Shown: one piece after another, positions 38,707 through 48,245 of the stretch
Numbering within the stretch: position 1 is the first letter of the stretch
Layout: every line of letters starts with the position of its first letter
NCBI RefSeq assembly: GCF_009792895.1
Contig: NZ_WSSC01000002.1
Coordinates: forward strand, 1 to 64,000
Direction of reading: 5' to 3'
DNA: 64,000 nt
From: Pigmentibacter ruber
GTDB taxonomy: Bacteria; Bdellovibrionota_B; Oligoflexia; Silvanigrellales; Silvanigrellaceae
Translations under genes and position numbers: made by a program
Notes under the pieces: model-generated
The model's database searches: none
Told to the model about the DNA's origin: nothing
Seen by the model: only the letters and a program-made list of their open reading frames with translations

Positions 38707-40719
38707 ATGAGTTCTATTGAAAAAAAAAAGAATATTCTTTTAATTATTGCTGATCAATATAGATACCCAGGAAAATTAACAAAACAACAAGAAGGATTTG
38801 ATAATCATTTAAAAGCAATTCTAGGATTTCAAGATGAAATAACCTCTGATAATCCTTATCTCCAATTTTTCCCAGGATTATTAAAGTTAAGAAAAAATGC
38901 TGTTGTTTTAAAAAATCACATGATTGCTTCGAGTGCTTGTGTTCCCAGTCGCTCTGCACTGTTTACTGGACAATATGGAACTAGAACAGGTTTGACCCAA
39001 ACAGATGGAATTTTTAAAAGTGGTGATGCATTTCAATTTCCGTGGTTAACAAAAAACGGTATCCCTACTTTAGGTAACTGGATGCAGTCAGCGGGTTATA
39101 GAACGCATTACTTTGGTAAGTGGCATATTTCTCATCCCTCTGTTACCTCCTTAAAAGAATTTGGTTTCAGTAATTGGGAACTTTCATATCCTGAGCCACA
39201 TGGTTCTTTGATGAATAATTTAGGAATTTACCGTGACCCAATTTTTGCAAGTAGTGCCTGTAATTTTCTGCAAAGAGAAGCTTTAGGCGCGCCATATGGT
39301 ATTTCTGTTTCTGTTCAAGAGGAGAATGATCCTTTAGGAGAAGTTCCAAATCCTGCAAAAACCGCTCCATGGTTTGCAGTTGTTTCATTTGTTAATCCGC
39401 ATGATATTGCAACTTATCCTGCAGTAACAGCTCGAGCTCTTCCAAGTACAAATCCAAATGTAAATAGTTCCCAGTCGCCATTAGGGCCATTGGAAGTTCC
39501 AAAACAAGGACAACGTTCTTTAGTTCCTTTAGCTGGAAGTATGCAAGTAGAACTTAATGAATTTGGATTTCCTCAAGCAAATTCAAATTTAGTACCTACT
39601 CTTTTGGAATCTTTAAATGATAAACCTTCTTGTCAGAAAGATTATGCTTACAAAATGGGTTTAGCTTTAAGTGCAAAAATGGGGTTAAATGAAGCAAAAA
39701 GTGTTGCTGCCAATGGAACAATTTCTCAAGAAAATATTCTGAATTATGCTGTTAATGTTGCTTTAAGAAGTTCGATTCCATTTGCTTTGACAGAAAATAA
39801 GGAAGAGGTTTCAGCAAAATTTATTCAGTTTTATGCTTACTTGCATAGCTTAATGGATGTGCAAATCAATAAAGTTTTACAAACTCTGGAAGAAACAGGT
39901 CAGGCAGATAATACAATTGTTATTTTTGTTACTGATCACGGCGAATATGGGGCAGCGCATCATATGATGATGGAAAAATGGCATTCTGCTTATGATGAGG
40001 TAATTCATGTTCCCGCAGTAATAAAACTTCCTCCTTCAATGCAAGCATCATCTTTGCGGGAAAATGGTATGAGAGAAGTGCATTCATTAACAAGCCACAT
40101 TGATATTTTACCTACTATTTTGGGTCTAGCAGGAATTTCAGAAACAAAAAGAGAAGAAATTGCACAAACAACATTAAAAAATCGTCCAAATCCACCATTG
40201 CCGGGAATTGATCTTTCTTCAATTATTTTAAATCATCAACATGATGGAATTGTAAAAGAGAAAGATGGATCTAAAAGACAAGGAATTCTTTTTATCACTG
40301 ATGATGAAATAACAGCTCCATTGTCGCCGAGTTCATGGCAAGCTTATGAAAGCTTAAAATTAGAAGAATATAACGTTTATAAAGCTGCTGTAGAAGCTGT
40401 AAGGAAAGGGACATTTCCTGGAAAATTCGTAAGTGAATTAGAACCAGGAGCGGTAAAACAACCAAACCATGTTCGCTGTGTCCGAACTCATGAGTATAAA
40501 TTGGTAAGATATTTTGATCCATCAGGCGTAGAAAAAGATGAATGGGAAATGTACCATTTAAATAATGATCCAGCAGAATCCATTAATTTATTGGAGTTTA
40601 AAATTTCGCCTCCAACAGCGAAAGAAAATTTACCTGAGTGGATCAGTAAAGAAACGGTACAAGAAGTTGCTGGAAGTTTGTTGAATTTATTAAATAATTT
40701 AGAACAAAAAAATTTATAA
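38707..40719 (+). CDS. sulfatase / alkaline-phosphatase superfamily hydrolase
   Basis: This 670-residue enzyme has the sulfatase signature C-x-P-S-R at Cys78-Val-Pro-Ser-Arg82 (SACVPSRSALFTGQYG), where Cys is normally converted to formylglycine. The second signature YFGKWHIS follows near 135. Metal ligands include Asp16 (IIADQYR, with ADQ in place of the common DDQ) and the late VTDHGEYGAAHHMMMEKW block. Family members hydrolyse sulfate or phosphonate esters. There is no signal peptide, so it should be cytoplasmic, which is uncommon for sulfatases. The formylglycine-generating partner is not in this window. Confidence 0.85.
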   Translation: MSSIEKKKNILLIIADQYRYPGKLTKQQEGFDNHLKAILGFQDEITSDNPYLQFFPGLLKLRKNAVVLKNHMIASSACVPSRSALFTGQYGTRTGLTQTDGIFKSGDAFQFPWLTKNGIPTLGNWMQSAGYRTHYFGKWHISHPSVTSLKEFGFSNWELSYPEPHGSLMNNLGIYRDPIFASSACNFLQREALGAPYGISVSVQEENDPLGEVPNPAKTAPWFAVVSFVNPHDIATYPAVTARALPSTNPNVNSSQSPLGPLEVPKQGQRSLVPLAGSMQVELNEFGFPQANSNLVPTLLESLNDKPSCQKDYAYKMGLALSAKMGLNEAKSVAANGTISQENILNYAVNVALRSSIPFALTENKEEVSAKFIQFYAYLHSLMDVQINKVLQTLEETGQADNTIVIFVTDHGEYGAAHHMMMEKWHSAYDEVIHVPAVIKLPPSMQASSLRENGMREVHSLTSHIDILPTILGLAGISETKREEIAQTTLKNRPNPPLPGIDLSSIILNHQHDGIVKEKDGSKRQGILFITDDEITAPLSPSSWQAYESLKLEEYNVYKAAVEAVRKGTFPGKFVSELEPGAVKQPNHVRCVRTHEYKLVRYFDPSGVEKDEWEMYHLNNDPAESINLLEFKISPPTAKENLPEWISKETVQEVAGSLLNLLNNLEQKNL

Positions 40720-40749
40720 ATTCATTTGACAAAGTTAAATTAACAGGAA

Positions 40750-41172
40750 TTAAATCACTGTTAATTTAACTTGAATATTATTGCGTGTAGCATTTGAATA
40801 AGGACAAACGATATGAGCCTTATCAACAATTTCTTTTACTTTGCTTTTATCCATATTAGGAACATGAATTTTTAATTCAACTTCAATTCCAAAGCCATTT
40901 GGAATTGGACCAATTCCTACATTTCCTTCAATGCTGGTGTCTGCTGATAGTTGAACTTTGTCAACTCCTGCCACATGCCGCATAGCACCTAAAAAGCAAG
41001 CGCTGTATCCCATTGCAAACAGTTGTTCTGGATTTGTTCCTGCTCCGCCATCACCACCAAGTTCTTTTGGAACTGAAAGGCTTAACTTAACTTTACCGTC
41101 TAAGGTCTCAGCTTTTCCATCTCTTCCACCTGTTGCTTTAGCACTTGTGCTATATAAAACTTTATCTAACAT
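40750..41172 (-). CDS. ohr: organic hydroperoxide resistance protein
   Basis: This 140-residue OsmC/Ohr-fold peroxidase reduces organic and fatty-acid hydroperoxides through a reactive Cys pair, Cys59 (GYSACFLGA) and Cys123 (HIVCPYS). Arg17 (GGRDGKAET), which activates the first Cys, is present. Length and motifs are normal for Ohr. The gene for its likely repressor OhrR lies just upstream on the same strand, with an inverted repeat in the gap between them. Confidence 0.93.
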   Translation of the reverse strand: MLDKVLYSTSAKATGGRDGKAETLDGKVKLSLSVPKELGGDGGAGTNPEQLFAMGYSACFLGAMRHVAGVDKVQLSADTSIEGNVGIGPIPNGFGIEVELKIHVPNMDKSKVKEIVDKAHIVCPYSNATRNNIQVKLTVI

Positions 41173-41200
41173 AAAATATCTCCCATAAGTCGTGTTATAT

Positions 41201-41218
41201 TATATCTTTTACGATATA
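41201..41218. promoter_or_regulatory. candidate OhrR operator upstream of ohr
   Basis: TATATC (41201-41206) and GATATA (41213-41218) form an 18-base inverted repeat with a six-base spacer, 29 bases before the ohr start codon. A repeat of the same length and half-sites lies before ohrR. Confidence 0.6.
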
Positions 41219-41235
41219 AAAATTCTAAAAAAAAT

Positions 41236-41667
41236 CTAAACTTTGCTTACTTTTAAAGCTGTTCTCAGTTTTACCAAACCTTGTATAACTTGCTCTACTT
41301 CTATGGCATTAAGGTTGCTAGAGTTTTCTAACACTTGCGGTATGAATTTAGCTTTAACTTCAAGGTTTCTGCCAGCTTCAGTTAATGAAATATTGACCTG
41401 CCTTTCATCAGTTTTTTCACGCCTCCTTTCAATAAGTTTGAGAGTTTCTAACCTCTTTAAAAGTGGAGTAACTGTGCTTGTTTCTAAAAATAAACTAGAA
41501 CAAATCATGGAAACAGTTTGAGGTTGTTTTTCCCATAGTAAAAGCATGACCAAATACTGAGGATATGTAATTCCTAACTCTTTGAGTAGCTTATAATAAA
41601 CTCTATTAAAAGCAAGAGAAGTAGAATACACCAAAAAACAAAGCTGTTTGTCTAATTCTAGAGTCAC
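41236..41667 (-). CDS. ohrR: MarR-family organic peroxide sensor OhrR
   Basis: This 143-residue winged-helix repressor is expected to release DNA when its N-terminal Cys is oxidised by organic peroxides. The sensing Cys is present as Cys10 in [11 protein letters not shown], the OhrR hallmark. The recognition part reads [18 protein letters not shown], and the wing [17 protein letters not shown]. It precedes ohr on the same strand, so it probably controls both genes through the two matching inverted repeats. Confidence 0.9.
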   Translation of the reverse strand: MTLELDKQLCFLVYSTSLAFNRVYYKLLKELGITYPQYLVMLLLWEKQPQTVSMICSSLFLETSTVTPLLKRLETLKLIERRREKTDERQVNISLTEAGRNLEVKAKFIPQVLENSSNLNAIEVEQVIQGLVKLRTALKVSKV

Positions 41668-41703
41668 AAAAACCTCCTAAACACATAATACATCGTTTTA
41701 GAT

Positions 41704-41721
41704 TATATTGCAAGCGATATA
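41704..41721. promoter_or_regulatory. candidate OhrR operator upstream of ohrR
   Basis: TATATT (41704-41709) and GATATA (41716-41721) form an imperfect 18-base inverted repeat with a six-base spacer, 36 bases before the ohrR start. It shares its layout and right half-site with the repeat before ohr, which would allow autoregulation. Confidence 0.55.
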
Positions 41722-41833
41722 AACATCTTTTTTCCTCCTTGTTCAAATTTCAAACATACTGAATAAATTAGGGAAGAGAACTATAGCATAACATAATAAG
41801 CTGAATTTATTGGAAAAAAAATTAAGGAATTTC

Positions 41834-43807
41834 ATGTTCAAGTACATAAAATCATTATTAAATATATTTTCCCGGTTAAAAAGTTCTTTTGTGATTGTAA
41901 TAATTTTAACACAGTCACTTATAATAGGTCTTAGTTATCAACTCATCCAAAGCAGTATCAAAGCATTATATGCACAAAATTTTGAGATGGAACAATGAAT
42001 TTCTAAAATTATAAATAGAATAATAGCAAATGAAATTGATAACTCAATTCCTTTAATAGAATCATTAAAATTAAATAATGAAATTCTTCAAAATTTTTCA
42101 GCGAAAAATAGGAAAAAATTATTTGAAATTACCTCACCAATTTGGGAGAAAATAAAAAATTTAGGGTATTCTGAATTTTCTTTTCAAATTAATGATGGAA
42201 CAAAAATAACGCACTTTTTAAGTGTAAATCAGCCTGAATATTTTGGTGAAAACGTTTCTTATCAACCACTAGTAATTGCAGCAAATATGAAAGGAAAAAC
42301 AGTTTATGCTTTAGAGCAAGGACAAAGTGGCTATGGATTTAGAACTATTAGTCCTATGTTTTTAAATGGCAAACATTTAGGTTCTATTGAATTAAGTGTA
42401 GACATTGGAAAAAATTTATTAAATTTATTAATAGATATTATTCCTGGAAGTTGGGGAATATATAAAGTAGATAGAGGAATTGGTTCATTAAACGATAAAT
42501 TTTTATTAGCTTCTAACGGCGATGATATTGATGGAGAATTTAAAAATATTTTACCTCCTGAAAATATTTTAAATAATCTAAAAATAAATGAATCATTTAT
42601 TGATTACAATTGGTCAGCAAAAAAAACGAGTTTATATTTAGCAGTTATCAATTCAGATGGAAAAATAGCGCTTATCTTAAAATATGTACATGCATCTAAT
42701 ATTTATAATCAAATTTTGAATATGATTATTTTTTCTGTAGTAATATGTTTTTTATCATTATTTTTATCTAGCGGAATTTTATTATTTTTAAATCATTTAA
42801 TTTCAAATCCAATTAGAAAACTTGTTAAAGAAACAGAAAAAATTGGTAAACTACAGCTTGATGATGAAATAAACTTTTCTAATAGTTTAAAAGAAATAGA
42901 TGAATTAATTGAGTCTACAAAAAAAATGAAGGTTGGTTTAAGGTCATTTCAAAAATATGTTCCAGCAACTTTGGTTAGGCAATTAATTGAAACTAAACAA
43001 GAAGCAATTATTGAAGGAACGAGGAAAAATATAACAGTATTTTTCTCAGATGTCGCTGATTTTACATCTATTTCGGAAACTTTAACTCCTAACGAATTAA
43101 CTGCGCAGCTTTCAGAATATTTTAATATAATAAGTAATACAATTATTAAATATAATGGAACTGTAGATAAATATATTGGTGATGCAGTTATGGCGTTTTG
43201 GGGAGCACCAATAGAATTAACAAATCATGCTGAACTTGCTTGCAAAGCAGCATTAGAATGTCAATTAAAATGCGAAGAATTAAATATTAATTGGAAAAAA
43301 AATGGTAAAAAAGAATTTAAAACAAGAATTGGAATTAATTCTGGCGATATTATTGTTGGCAATATAGGTACTGATTTAAGGTTAAGCTACACTATTATTG
43401 GTGATGAAGTAAATTTAGCCAGTCGTTTAGAAAGTTTGAATAAAACTTATGGCACTAAAATAATTGTAAGCCAAAATACAGTTGATCAACTTCCTGATGA
43501 CTTTGCACTACGTGTTTTAGATTATGCAATTGTGAAAGGGAAAACTTTACCTGTTACTATATATGAACTCGTTGCAGAAAAAGGTGACATAGCTGCCATA
43601 GAACTTGAGCTTCTTAAAACCTTTAATAAAAGTATAGAGCTTTATAAAGAGAAGCGTTGGGATGAAGCTATCGAATTATTAGAAGATTTACTTATTGAAA
43701 GACCAACAGATAATGCAATAAGAATTTTTATAAAACGTTGTACTCATTTTAAAGAGCAACCTCCCCCCAATAAGTGGCGGGGAGAATTTATTTATTCAGA
43801 AAAATAA
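41834..43807 (+). pseudogene. class III adenylate cyclase with Cache sensor, interrupted by one in-frame TGA
   Basis: The frame would encode about 657 residues but codon 55 is TGA (41996-41998). Before it lies a start with AAGGA and a TM helix (SFVIVIILTQSLIIGL). After it the same frame runs open to 43807: a dCache-like periplasmic sensor (FGENVSYQPLVIAA, then FRTISPMFLNGKHLGSIELSVD), a second TM, a HAMP linker (NPIRKLVKETEKIGKL) and a class III cyclase domain. The catalytic set is complete: metal Asp in FFSDVADF and GDAVMAFWG, adenine-selecting Lys in VDKYIGDAV and Asp in IIGDEVNLASRLES. A tetratricopeptide-like tail follows. No other stop or shift is seen, so this is a very young nonsense mutation, read-through or an error. 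A fragment from 42287 would lack the first TM. Confidence 0.8.
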
Positions 43808-43955
43808 TAAAGAAGAAATTGAAATTGAAAAATAATGAATAAATGATTATTGAAAAATGCAGAATGAATAAATGTAAGAAAAATAAATTAATTTTTTATT
43901 GTAATAAATGAAAAATAATTAAAGAAAATAATTTAATTTTATATTGATTTGAAAT

Positions 43956-45413
43956 TTATTCAAATTGAAAAGAAATTAGGATGATTGGAAAAACTAATAT
44001 TATTTTGGTTGTTTCTGAGAATGTATCAATTTCAATATTTCCTCCATGATTTCTCAATATACTATCTGCAATTGAAAGACCTAGACCTAAATGTTTTTTT
44101 TCAGATTTTGTTGTAAAAAAAGGAGTTTTCATTTTATCAGAGATTTCTTTCGGGATATTTTTTCCTGAGTCTGTGATAATAATCTTAAAATCATTTTCTC
44201 CTAATGAAAAATCGATATTAATCCACCTTTCTCTCAGAGGTAAAATAGCGTCCCTTGAATTAGTTAAAAGCTGCCATAAAGCTTGAACAATTCTATTATA
44301 CTGACATCTTAAAGAAACTTGAGGAATTGACATCACTTTGAGATCTATTTCACTTACTTTAAAATTTTCATAACATAAATTTAATGTGGAATGAATTATA
44401 TTTTTTAATTCAACATCTTTGAATATTTTTATATCAGACTCATTAGAAAATTCTTCTAGCGTACTTATTATTTCTGATATTCTTCGACTTGATTTCATAA
44501 TATCCTCACAGCATTTTCTGTGAATAGAAAGATTTATTTCGTTACTTTTTGATAAAATAGATGAAATTATTCCTATTATAATTTGTAACGGATTTTTAAT
44601 TTCATGCGCCATTCCATTAGCCATGTCTAATAGAGCTGTTAGTTTTGATTTTTCAATCAACTCTTTTTCACGAATTTTTTTTTCAGTAATATCAAGTCGC
44701 ATTGCTATAAATTTAATTATATTCCCTTTTGCATCTTGAATTGGAGTGATAGTATTATATTCATAGTATATTTCACCATTCTTTTTCTTATTGCAAATTT
44801 CACCACGCCAAACTTTTCCTTCACTAATTGTTTTCCATAAATCTGAATAAAAAGAGGAGGTATGGAATGATGAACTCACAATTTTATGAGTATTGCCAAT
44901 TAATTCTTCTTTACTATAACCTGTAAGTTCGCAATATTTATCATTTACAAATGTAATTTTTCCTTCACGATCTGTAACTGTTATTATGGCAGATTCATCA
45001 AGTATAGTTCTTATTTCTCGTTCTTGCTGTAAGGCTTTAGCAGCAATTTTTCTGCAATCTGATTGAACATAACTAAATATATTGCCCATTATAAAGAAAA
45101 AAATTATAGATGCCCAACTTGTATGCTGTATATCATTTGGTTTTGGAAAAATAAGTTCAGGGGCAAATCCATATATTGCTAAAACTATGGATAATACTGT
45201 TGCAATAAATCCTGCTAAATAATCTCCTGTGATCAAAGATGCAAAAAATACTGCAGGATAAAAAGCTATAAAAATAGTTGTACGAAATGTAGTATAAAAA
45301 TACCATTGTATTATGAATGCACATAATACAATACATATTGCAATTAAAATAGAATTGCTTTGGCTTGGGGTTTTAAATAAAAATTTTAGTACTAAACTTT
45401 TTTTAAGTATCAT
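43956..45413 (-). CDS. DUF4118-PAS sensor histidine kinase
   Basis: This 485-residue inner-membrane kinase has residues 20-118 forming four TM helices of the DUF4118 (KdpD-like) type with the GFAPELIFPKP loop. Residues 125-245 are a PAS/PAC domain (ITVTDREGKITFVNDKYCELTGYS, then VWRGEICNKKKNG), a fold that often binds heme, flavin or small ligands. The HisKA helix carries His270 (GMAHEIKNPLQ). The ATPase has Asn385 (LLTNSRDAI), Asp415-x-Gly417 and HLGLGLSI. No receiver domain or partner regulator is adjacent. It converges with the cyclase locus. Confidence 0.87.
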   Translation of the reverse strand: MILKKSLVLKFLFKTPSQSNSILIAICIVLCAFIIQWYFYTTFRTTIFIAFYPAVFFASLITGDYLAGFIATVLSIVLAIYGFAPELIFPKPNDIQHTSWASIIFFFIMGNIFSYVQSDCRKIAAKALQQEREIRTILDESAIITVTDREGKITFVNDKYCELTGYSKEELIGNTHKIVSSSFHTSSFYSDLWKTISEGKVWRGEICNKKKNGEIYYEYNTITPIQDAKGNIIKFIAMRLDITEKKIREKELIEKSKLTALLDMANGMAHEIKNPLQIIIGIISSILSKSNEINLSIHRKCCEDIMKSSRRISEIISTLEEFSNESDIKIFKDVELKNIIHSTLNLCYENFKVSEIDLKVMSIPQVSLRCQYNRIVQALWQLLTNSRDAILPLRERWINIDFSLGENDFKIIITDSGKNIPKEISDKMKTPFFTTKSEKKHLGLGLSIADSILRNHGGNIEIDTFSETTKIILVFPIILISFQFE

Positions 45414-45558
45414 ATCTTACCTAGATTAGAATACAAAAGAGGTTCGGATAGATATTTGAAAACTTAAAATGTTTTATGGAAGGATTAGTTAAAAAATCAT
45501 TATCTGCGAAATGCGCTTCAAGATAAAGTAATCATTATCAATTAAAAGCAAAAGGCTA

Positions 45559-45912
45559 TTAATTGATAACTTTTTTTACAAACTCAGATTTCAACTGCAT
45601 CGAGCCAAATCCTTCAATTTTGCAATCAATATTATGGTCGCCTTCATGAACAAGTCTAATAATTTTTACTTTTGTCCCAACTTTAATTGATGAAGAAGAG
45701 CCTTTTACTTTTAAATCTTTAATCACAGTTACAAAATCCCCATCCTGGAGAATATTTCCGTGTGCATCTTTAATTACATTTAATTTTTCTTTAGTTTCGT
45801 CAGAATTTGAAAGTTTTGGCCATTCATTTCCACATTCGGGACAAATAAATAGTGCAGCATCTTCATAAGTGTAGTTAGAATTACATTGAGGGCATTGAGG
45901 TAAATTAGTCAT
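45559..45912 (-). CDS. yjdM: YjdM/PhnA-type zinc-ribbon protein
   Basis: This 117-residue protein has an N-terminal zinc ribbon (Cys7, Cys10, Cys24, Cys27) and a C-terminal PhnA domain with [26 protein letters not shown]. The family, once tied to alkylphosphonate use, has no settled function. No phosphonate genes are nearby. It lies just past the rpoA-rplQ terminator and so should have its own promoter. Confidence 0.88.
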   Translation of the reverse strand: MTNLPQCPQCNSNYTYEDAALFICPECGNEWPKLSNSDETKEKLNVIKDAHGNILQDGDFVTVIKDLKVKGSSSSIKVGTKVKIIRLVHEGDHNIDCKIEGFGSMQLKSEFVKKVIN

Positions 45913-45930
45913 TTTTTTTCCTAAATATGT

Positions 45931-45967
45931 AAAAAACGGTAGAGAATATTTGTTCTCTACCGTTTTT
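45931..45967 (-). terminator. terminator after rplQ
   Basis: The stem CGGTAGAGAA (45937-45946) with TTCTCTACCG (45953-45962) is flanked by A-runs and T-runs, so it is symmetrical. It lies 28 bases past the rplQ stop and ends the minus-strand rpoA-rplQ unit. Confidence 0.92.
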
Positions 45968-45994
45968 GTTTACAAAGTTTATTGTAGAAGTAAA

Positions 45995-46390
45995 TTAGTT
46001 AGCTGCAGGAGCGGCTTCAGCAACTTTTACAGCATTTGGTTCAACAAACTCAATAATTGCTCTACGCGCATGATCTCCTGGACGGAAACCAAGTCTTAGA
46101 ATACGAGTATATCCACCATTTCTTTGCGCGTTAGCTGGAGCTACACGAGAAAAGAGATCTCCAACGCTTTTCTTGCTATAAAGCGTAGAAGCAGCTGCTC
46201 TACGAGTATTTACGCTGTCAATACGTGCTAAAGCAACTAGAGGTTCTACAACTTTTCTTAGTTCTTTTGCTCTTTCAAGAGTTGTAACAACTGTGCCGTG
46301 CTCAATTAATTGAGTTGCCAATCCACGAAGTAATGCCTTACGTGCAGCTGAATCTCTGTTTAATTTTCTATGTGCTAAACGATGTCTCAT
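45995..46390 (-). CDS. rplQ: 50S ribosomal protein L17
   Basis: This 131-residue protein lines the peptide exit side of the 50S subunit. It has the family start MRHRLAHRKLNRDSAARKAL and the block RAKELRKVVEPL at about 60-71. The tail after residue 120 is Ala-rich, as in several other L17 proteins. It follows rpoA by 21 bases, the normal pairing, and a strong terminator comes next. Confidence 0.96.
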   Translation of the reverse strand: MRHRLAHRKLNRDSAARKALLRGLATQLIEHGTVVTTLERAKELRKVVEPLVALARIDSVNTRRAAASTLYSKKSVGDLFSRVAPANAQRNGGYTRILRLGFRPGDHARRAIIEFVEPNAVKVAEAAPAAN

Positions 46391-46411
46391 TTTCTTCCAT
46401 CCTTAATCAGA

Positions 46412-47401
46412 CTAAATTCTATCCCTTAGTTTAGTAGGGTCAAATCCCTCTATCTTCATGCCAAGATGGAGTCCCATTTCAGCAAGGAGGTCTTTAATTT
46501 CGTTCAATGTCTTACGACCAAAATTTTTAGTTTTAAGCATTTCAGCTTCTGTCCTAATCACAAGCTCGCCAATATAACGAATGCCAGCATTTTCAAGACA
46601 ATTAGCAGCTCTCACAGAAAGTTCAAGTTCGTCAACCGACTTATAAAGATTCTCATTCAAACGCGCATCCACTTGAATAGAATCAACTACTTGAACTTCA
46701 TCGTCAGCCTCTTGGAAATTGATGAAGATAGAAAGCTGATCTTTAAGGATTTTAGCTGCATAAGCCAAAGCGTCTTCAGAAGTAACAGCACCATTTGTAC
46801 TGATTTCTAAGATAAGTTTGTTATAATCAGAGCGCTGACCAATACGAGTATCAGATACACTGAAGCTAACTCTTTTCACAGGTGAAAAGACAGCATCAAT
46901 TGGTATAACACTTAGTGGTAGGCCTTCTTTTACTGCATCACTTGTCAAATAACCTTTACCAGTTCGAACAGTGATTTCTGCCTTAAATCTTCCGCCTGCA
47001 CCAACTGTGCATATAATGTGATCAGGATTTAATACACGCAGAGAGCCGTCTGAGATGATATCGGAACCTCTGACAACTTTAGGACCAACAACGTCGATAA
47101 CAGCAGTTTTTTCACCTTCCGTATCGAGCCAAACGTCTAAAGCTTTTAAGTTTAAAACAATCTCTGTAACATCTTCTGAAACGTCAGGAACTGTCGAAAA
47201 CTCATGCTCTACTCCTTCAATGCGCAAACCTACAACAGCAGCACCTTGAAGAGAAGAAAGCAAAACACGACGCAATGCGTTACCTAACGTAGTACCGAAA
47301 CCACGCTCAAGAGGCTTAGCTATAAATCTCCCAAAAGCAGAAGAAATTTCTTCTTTTTCAATAAACTGCGGCTTTAACAGCGCCTTCCAGTTGCTCTGCA
47401 T
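46412..47401 (-). CDS. rpoA: RNA polymerase alpha subunit
   Basis: This 329-residue subunit, the same length as in E. coli, scaffolds polymerase assembly and contacts UP elements and activators. The N-terminal domain shows [23 protein letters not shown] and the C-terminal domain [18 protein letters not shown] and [19 protein letters not shown] chose the ATG at 47401, six bases after GGAG, over an in-frame TTG at 47416. It forms a unit with rplQ, separated from rpsK by about 430 bases where rpsD is usually found. Confidence 0.97.
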   Translation of the reverse strand: MQSNWKALLKPQFIEKEEISSAFGRFIAKPLERGFGTTLGNALRRVLLSSLQGAAVVGLRIEGVEHEFSTVPDVSEDVTEIVLNLKALDVWLDTEGEKTAVIDVVGPKVVRGSDIISDGSLRVLNPDHIICTVGAGGRFKAEITVRTGKGYLTSDAVKEGLPLSVIPIDAVFSPVKRVSFSVSDTRIGQRSDYNKLILEISTNGAVTSEDALAYAAKILKDQLSIFINFQEADDEVQVVDSIQVDARLNENLYKSVDELELSVRAANCLENAGIRYIGELVIRTEAEMLKTKNFGRKTLNEIKDLLAEMGLHLGMKIEGFDPTKLRDRI

Positions 47402-47540
47402 TATTGACTCCGTCAACTTTTCCGTTTCTTATTTTGCCCCAAAGTACCTTATGAGCTTTTATTTATATAAAGGCTCAACTTTCATGTTCCAATGCAAGAC
47501 TTAGAAATTATTAAATAAGTCGCATTAAAAAACACGAATG

Positions 47541-47572
47541 AGTGTTACAAGCTGACTTGTAACACTATTTTT
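47541..47572. terminator. stem-loop in the rpsK-rpoA gap (left)
   Basis: An 11-base perfect stem, AGTGTTACAAG with CTTGTAACACT, has a four-base loop. ATTTTT follows on the plus strand. On the minus strand six T lie eight bases beyond the stem. It could terminate in either direction or be the end of a small RNA. Confidence 0.55.
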
Positions 47573-47758
47573 AACATTTACCAAGAGAAAACGATAAAGC
47601 ATTAAACTAATAACACCAATTTATCTCTTGTGTTAAAAGTTTGACTGCCTTATCCATTAGCTTAAAAGTACTGTCAAAATAAACCAGAACCTTTTAAAAG
47701 TTCAGTAAGAATGAGACACCCTAATCTGCCAAATATATTGAATCAAGAATTTAAAAGA

Positions 47759-47793
47759 CTTAGAGATTAAAAATAATCTCTAAGCGTTTTTTT
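47759..47793. terminator. stem-loop after rpsK (right)
   Basis: An 11-base perfect stem, CTTAGAGATTA with TAATCTCTAAG, has a four-base loop. Seven T follow on the plus strand. TCTTTT follows on the minus strand, where it lies about 50 bases after the rpsK stop. Confidence 0.6.
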
Positions 47794-47832
47794 AACAACT
47801 CTTGAGTCAAATTCATAGACTTTAAAAATCTA

Positions 47833-48219
47833 TTATACTCTACGACGTTTTGGTGGTCTGCATCCATTGTGTGGAACTGGAGTTGCGTCTTTGATAAGCG
47901 TAACTTTAATTCCTGTTGCAGAAATAGCACGTACTGCTGATTCTCTTCCAGAACCAGGTCCAGTCACTATAACTGAGCAACTTTTCATACCACAATCAAT
48001 AGCTTTACGAGCAGCGTCTTCTGCAGCAACCTGTGCTGCAAATGGAGTGCTACGACGAGAGCCTTTAAAGCCCTTGCTACCAGCACTAGACCAAGTGATA
48101 ACATCACCATTTGCATCAGCAAAAGTAACAATAGTATTATTGAAACTTGCTGAAATGGTTGCTATACCGGTTGGAACATTGCGTTTTACACGCTTTTTCT
48201 TTGTTACTACCTTATTCAT
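47833..48219 (-). CDS. rpsK: 30S ribosomal protein S11
   Basis: This 128-residue platform protein of the small subunit touches the mRNA path near the Shine-Dalgarno helix. The family blocks [40 protein letters not shown] and the C-terminal [12 protein letters not shown] are all present. I chose the ATG at 48219, preceded by GAGGT. The TTG two codons earlier is less likely. It follows rpsM closely. rpsD does not follow it, and a hairpin lies just past its stop. Confidence 0.96.
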   Translation of the reverse strand: MNKVVTKKKRVKRNVPTGIATISASFNNTIVTFADANGDVITWSSAGSKGFKGSRRSTPFAAQVAAEDAARKAIDCGMKSCSVIVTGPGSGRESAVRAISATGIKVTLIKDATPVPHNGCRPPKRRRV

Positions 48220-48245
48220 TATCAAAATACCTCACACCTTAGAAG

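Larger units (their letters stand above)
47402..47832. other. gap between rpoA and rpsK with two strong hairpins; no rpsD
   Basis: No ORF with coding character is seen on either strand here, although rpsD (S4) is the usual occupant. Two perfect stem-loops are present: 47541-47551 with 47556-47566, and 47759-47769 with 47774-47784. Both have T-runs on the plus side and weaker ones on the minus side. They probably end the rpsM-rpsK transcript, after which rpoA-rplQ would need its own promoter in the rest of the gap. Confidence 0.65.

Noticed and set aside
41996-41998. TGA read as selenocysteine in the cyclase
   Set aside because: There is no reason for selenocysteine next to a membrane helix, no clear SECIS-like stem follows, and no selenoprotein family fits.
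43769-43794. G/C-rich hairpin at the end of the cyclase gene (CTCCCC...GGGGAG)
   Set aside because: It lies inside the coding frame before the stop and has no clear T-run, so calling it a terminator is not supported.
45537-45570. ATCAATTAA/TTAATTGAT inverted repeat at the yjdM stop
   Set aside because: It includes the stop codon, is very AT-rich and lacks a T-run; it is likely weak or accidental.
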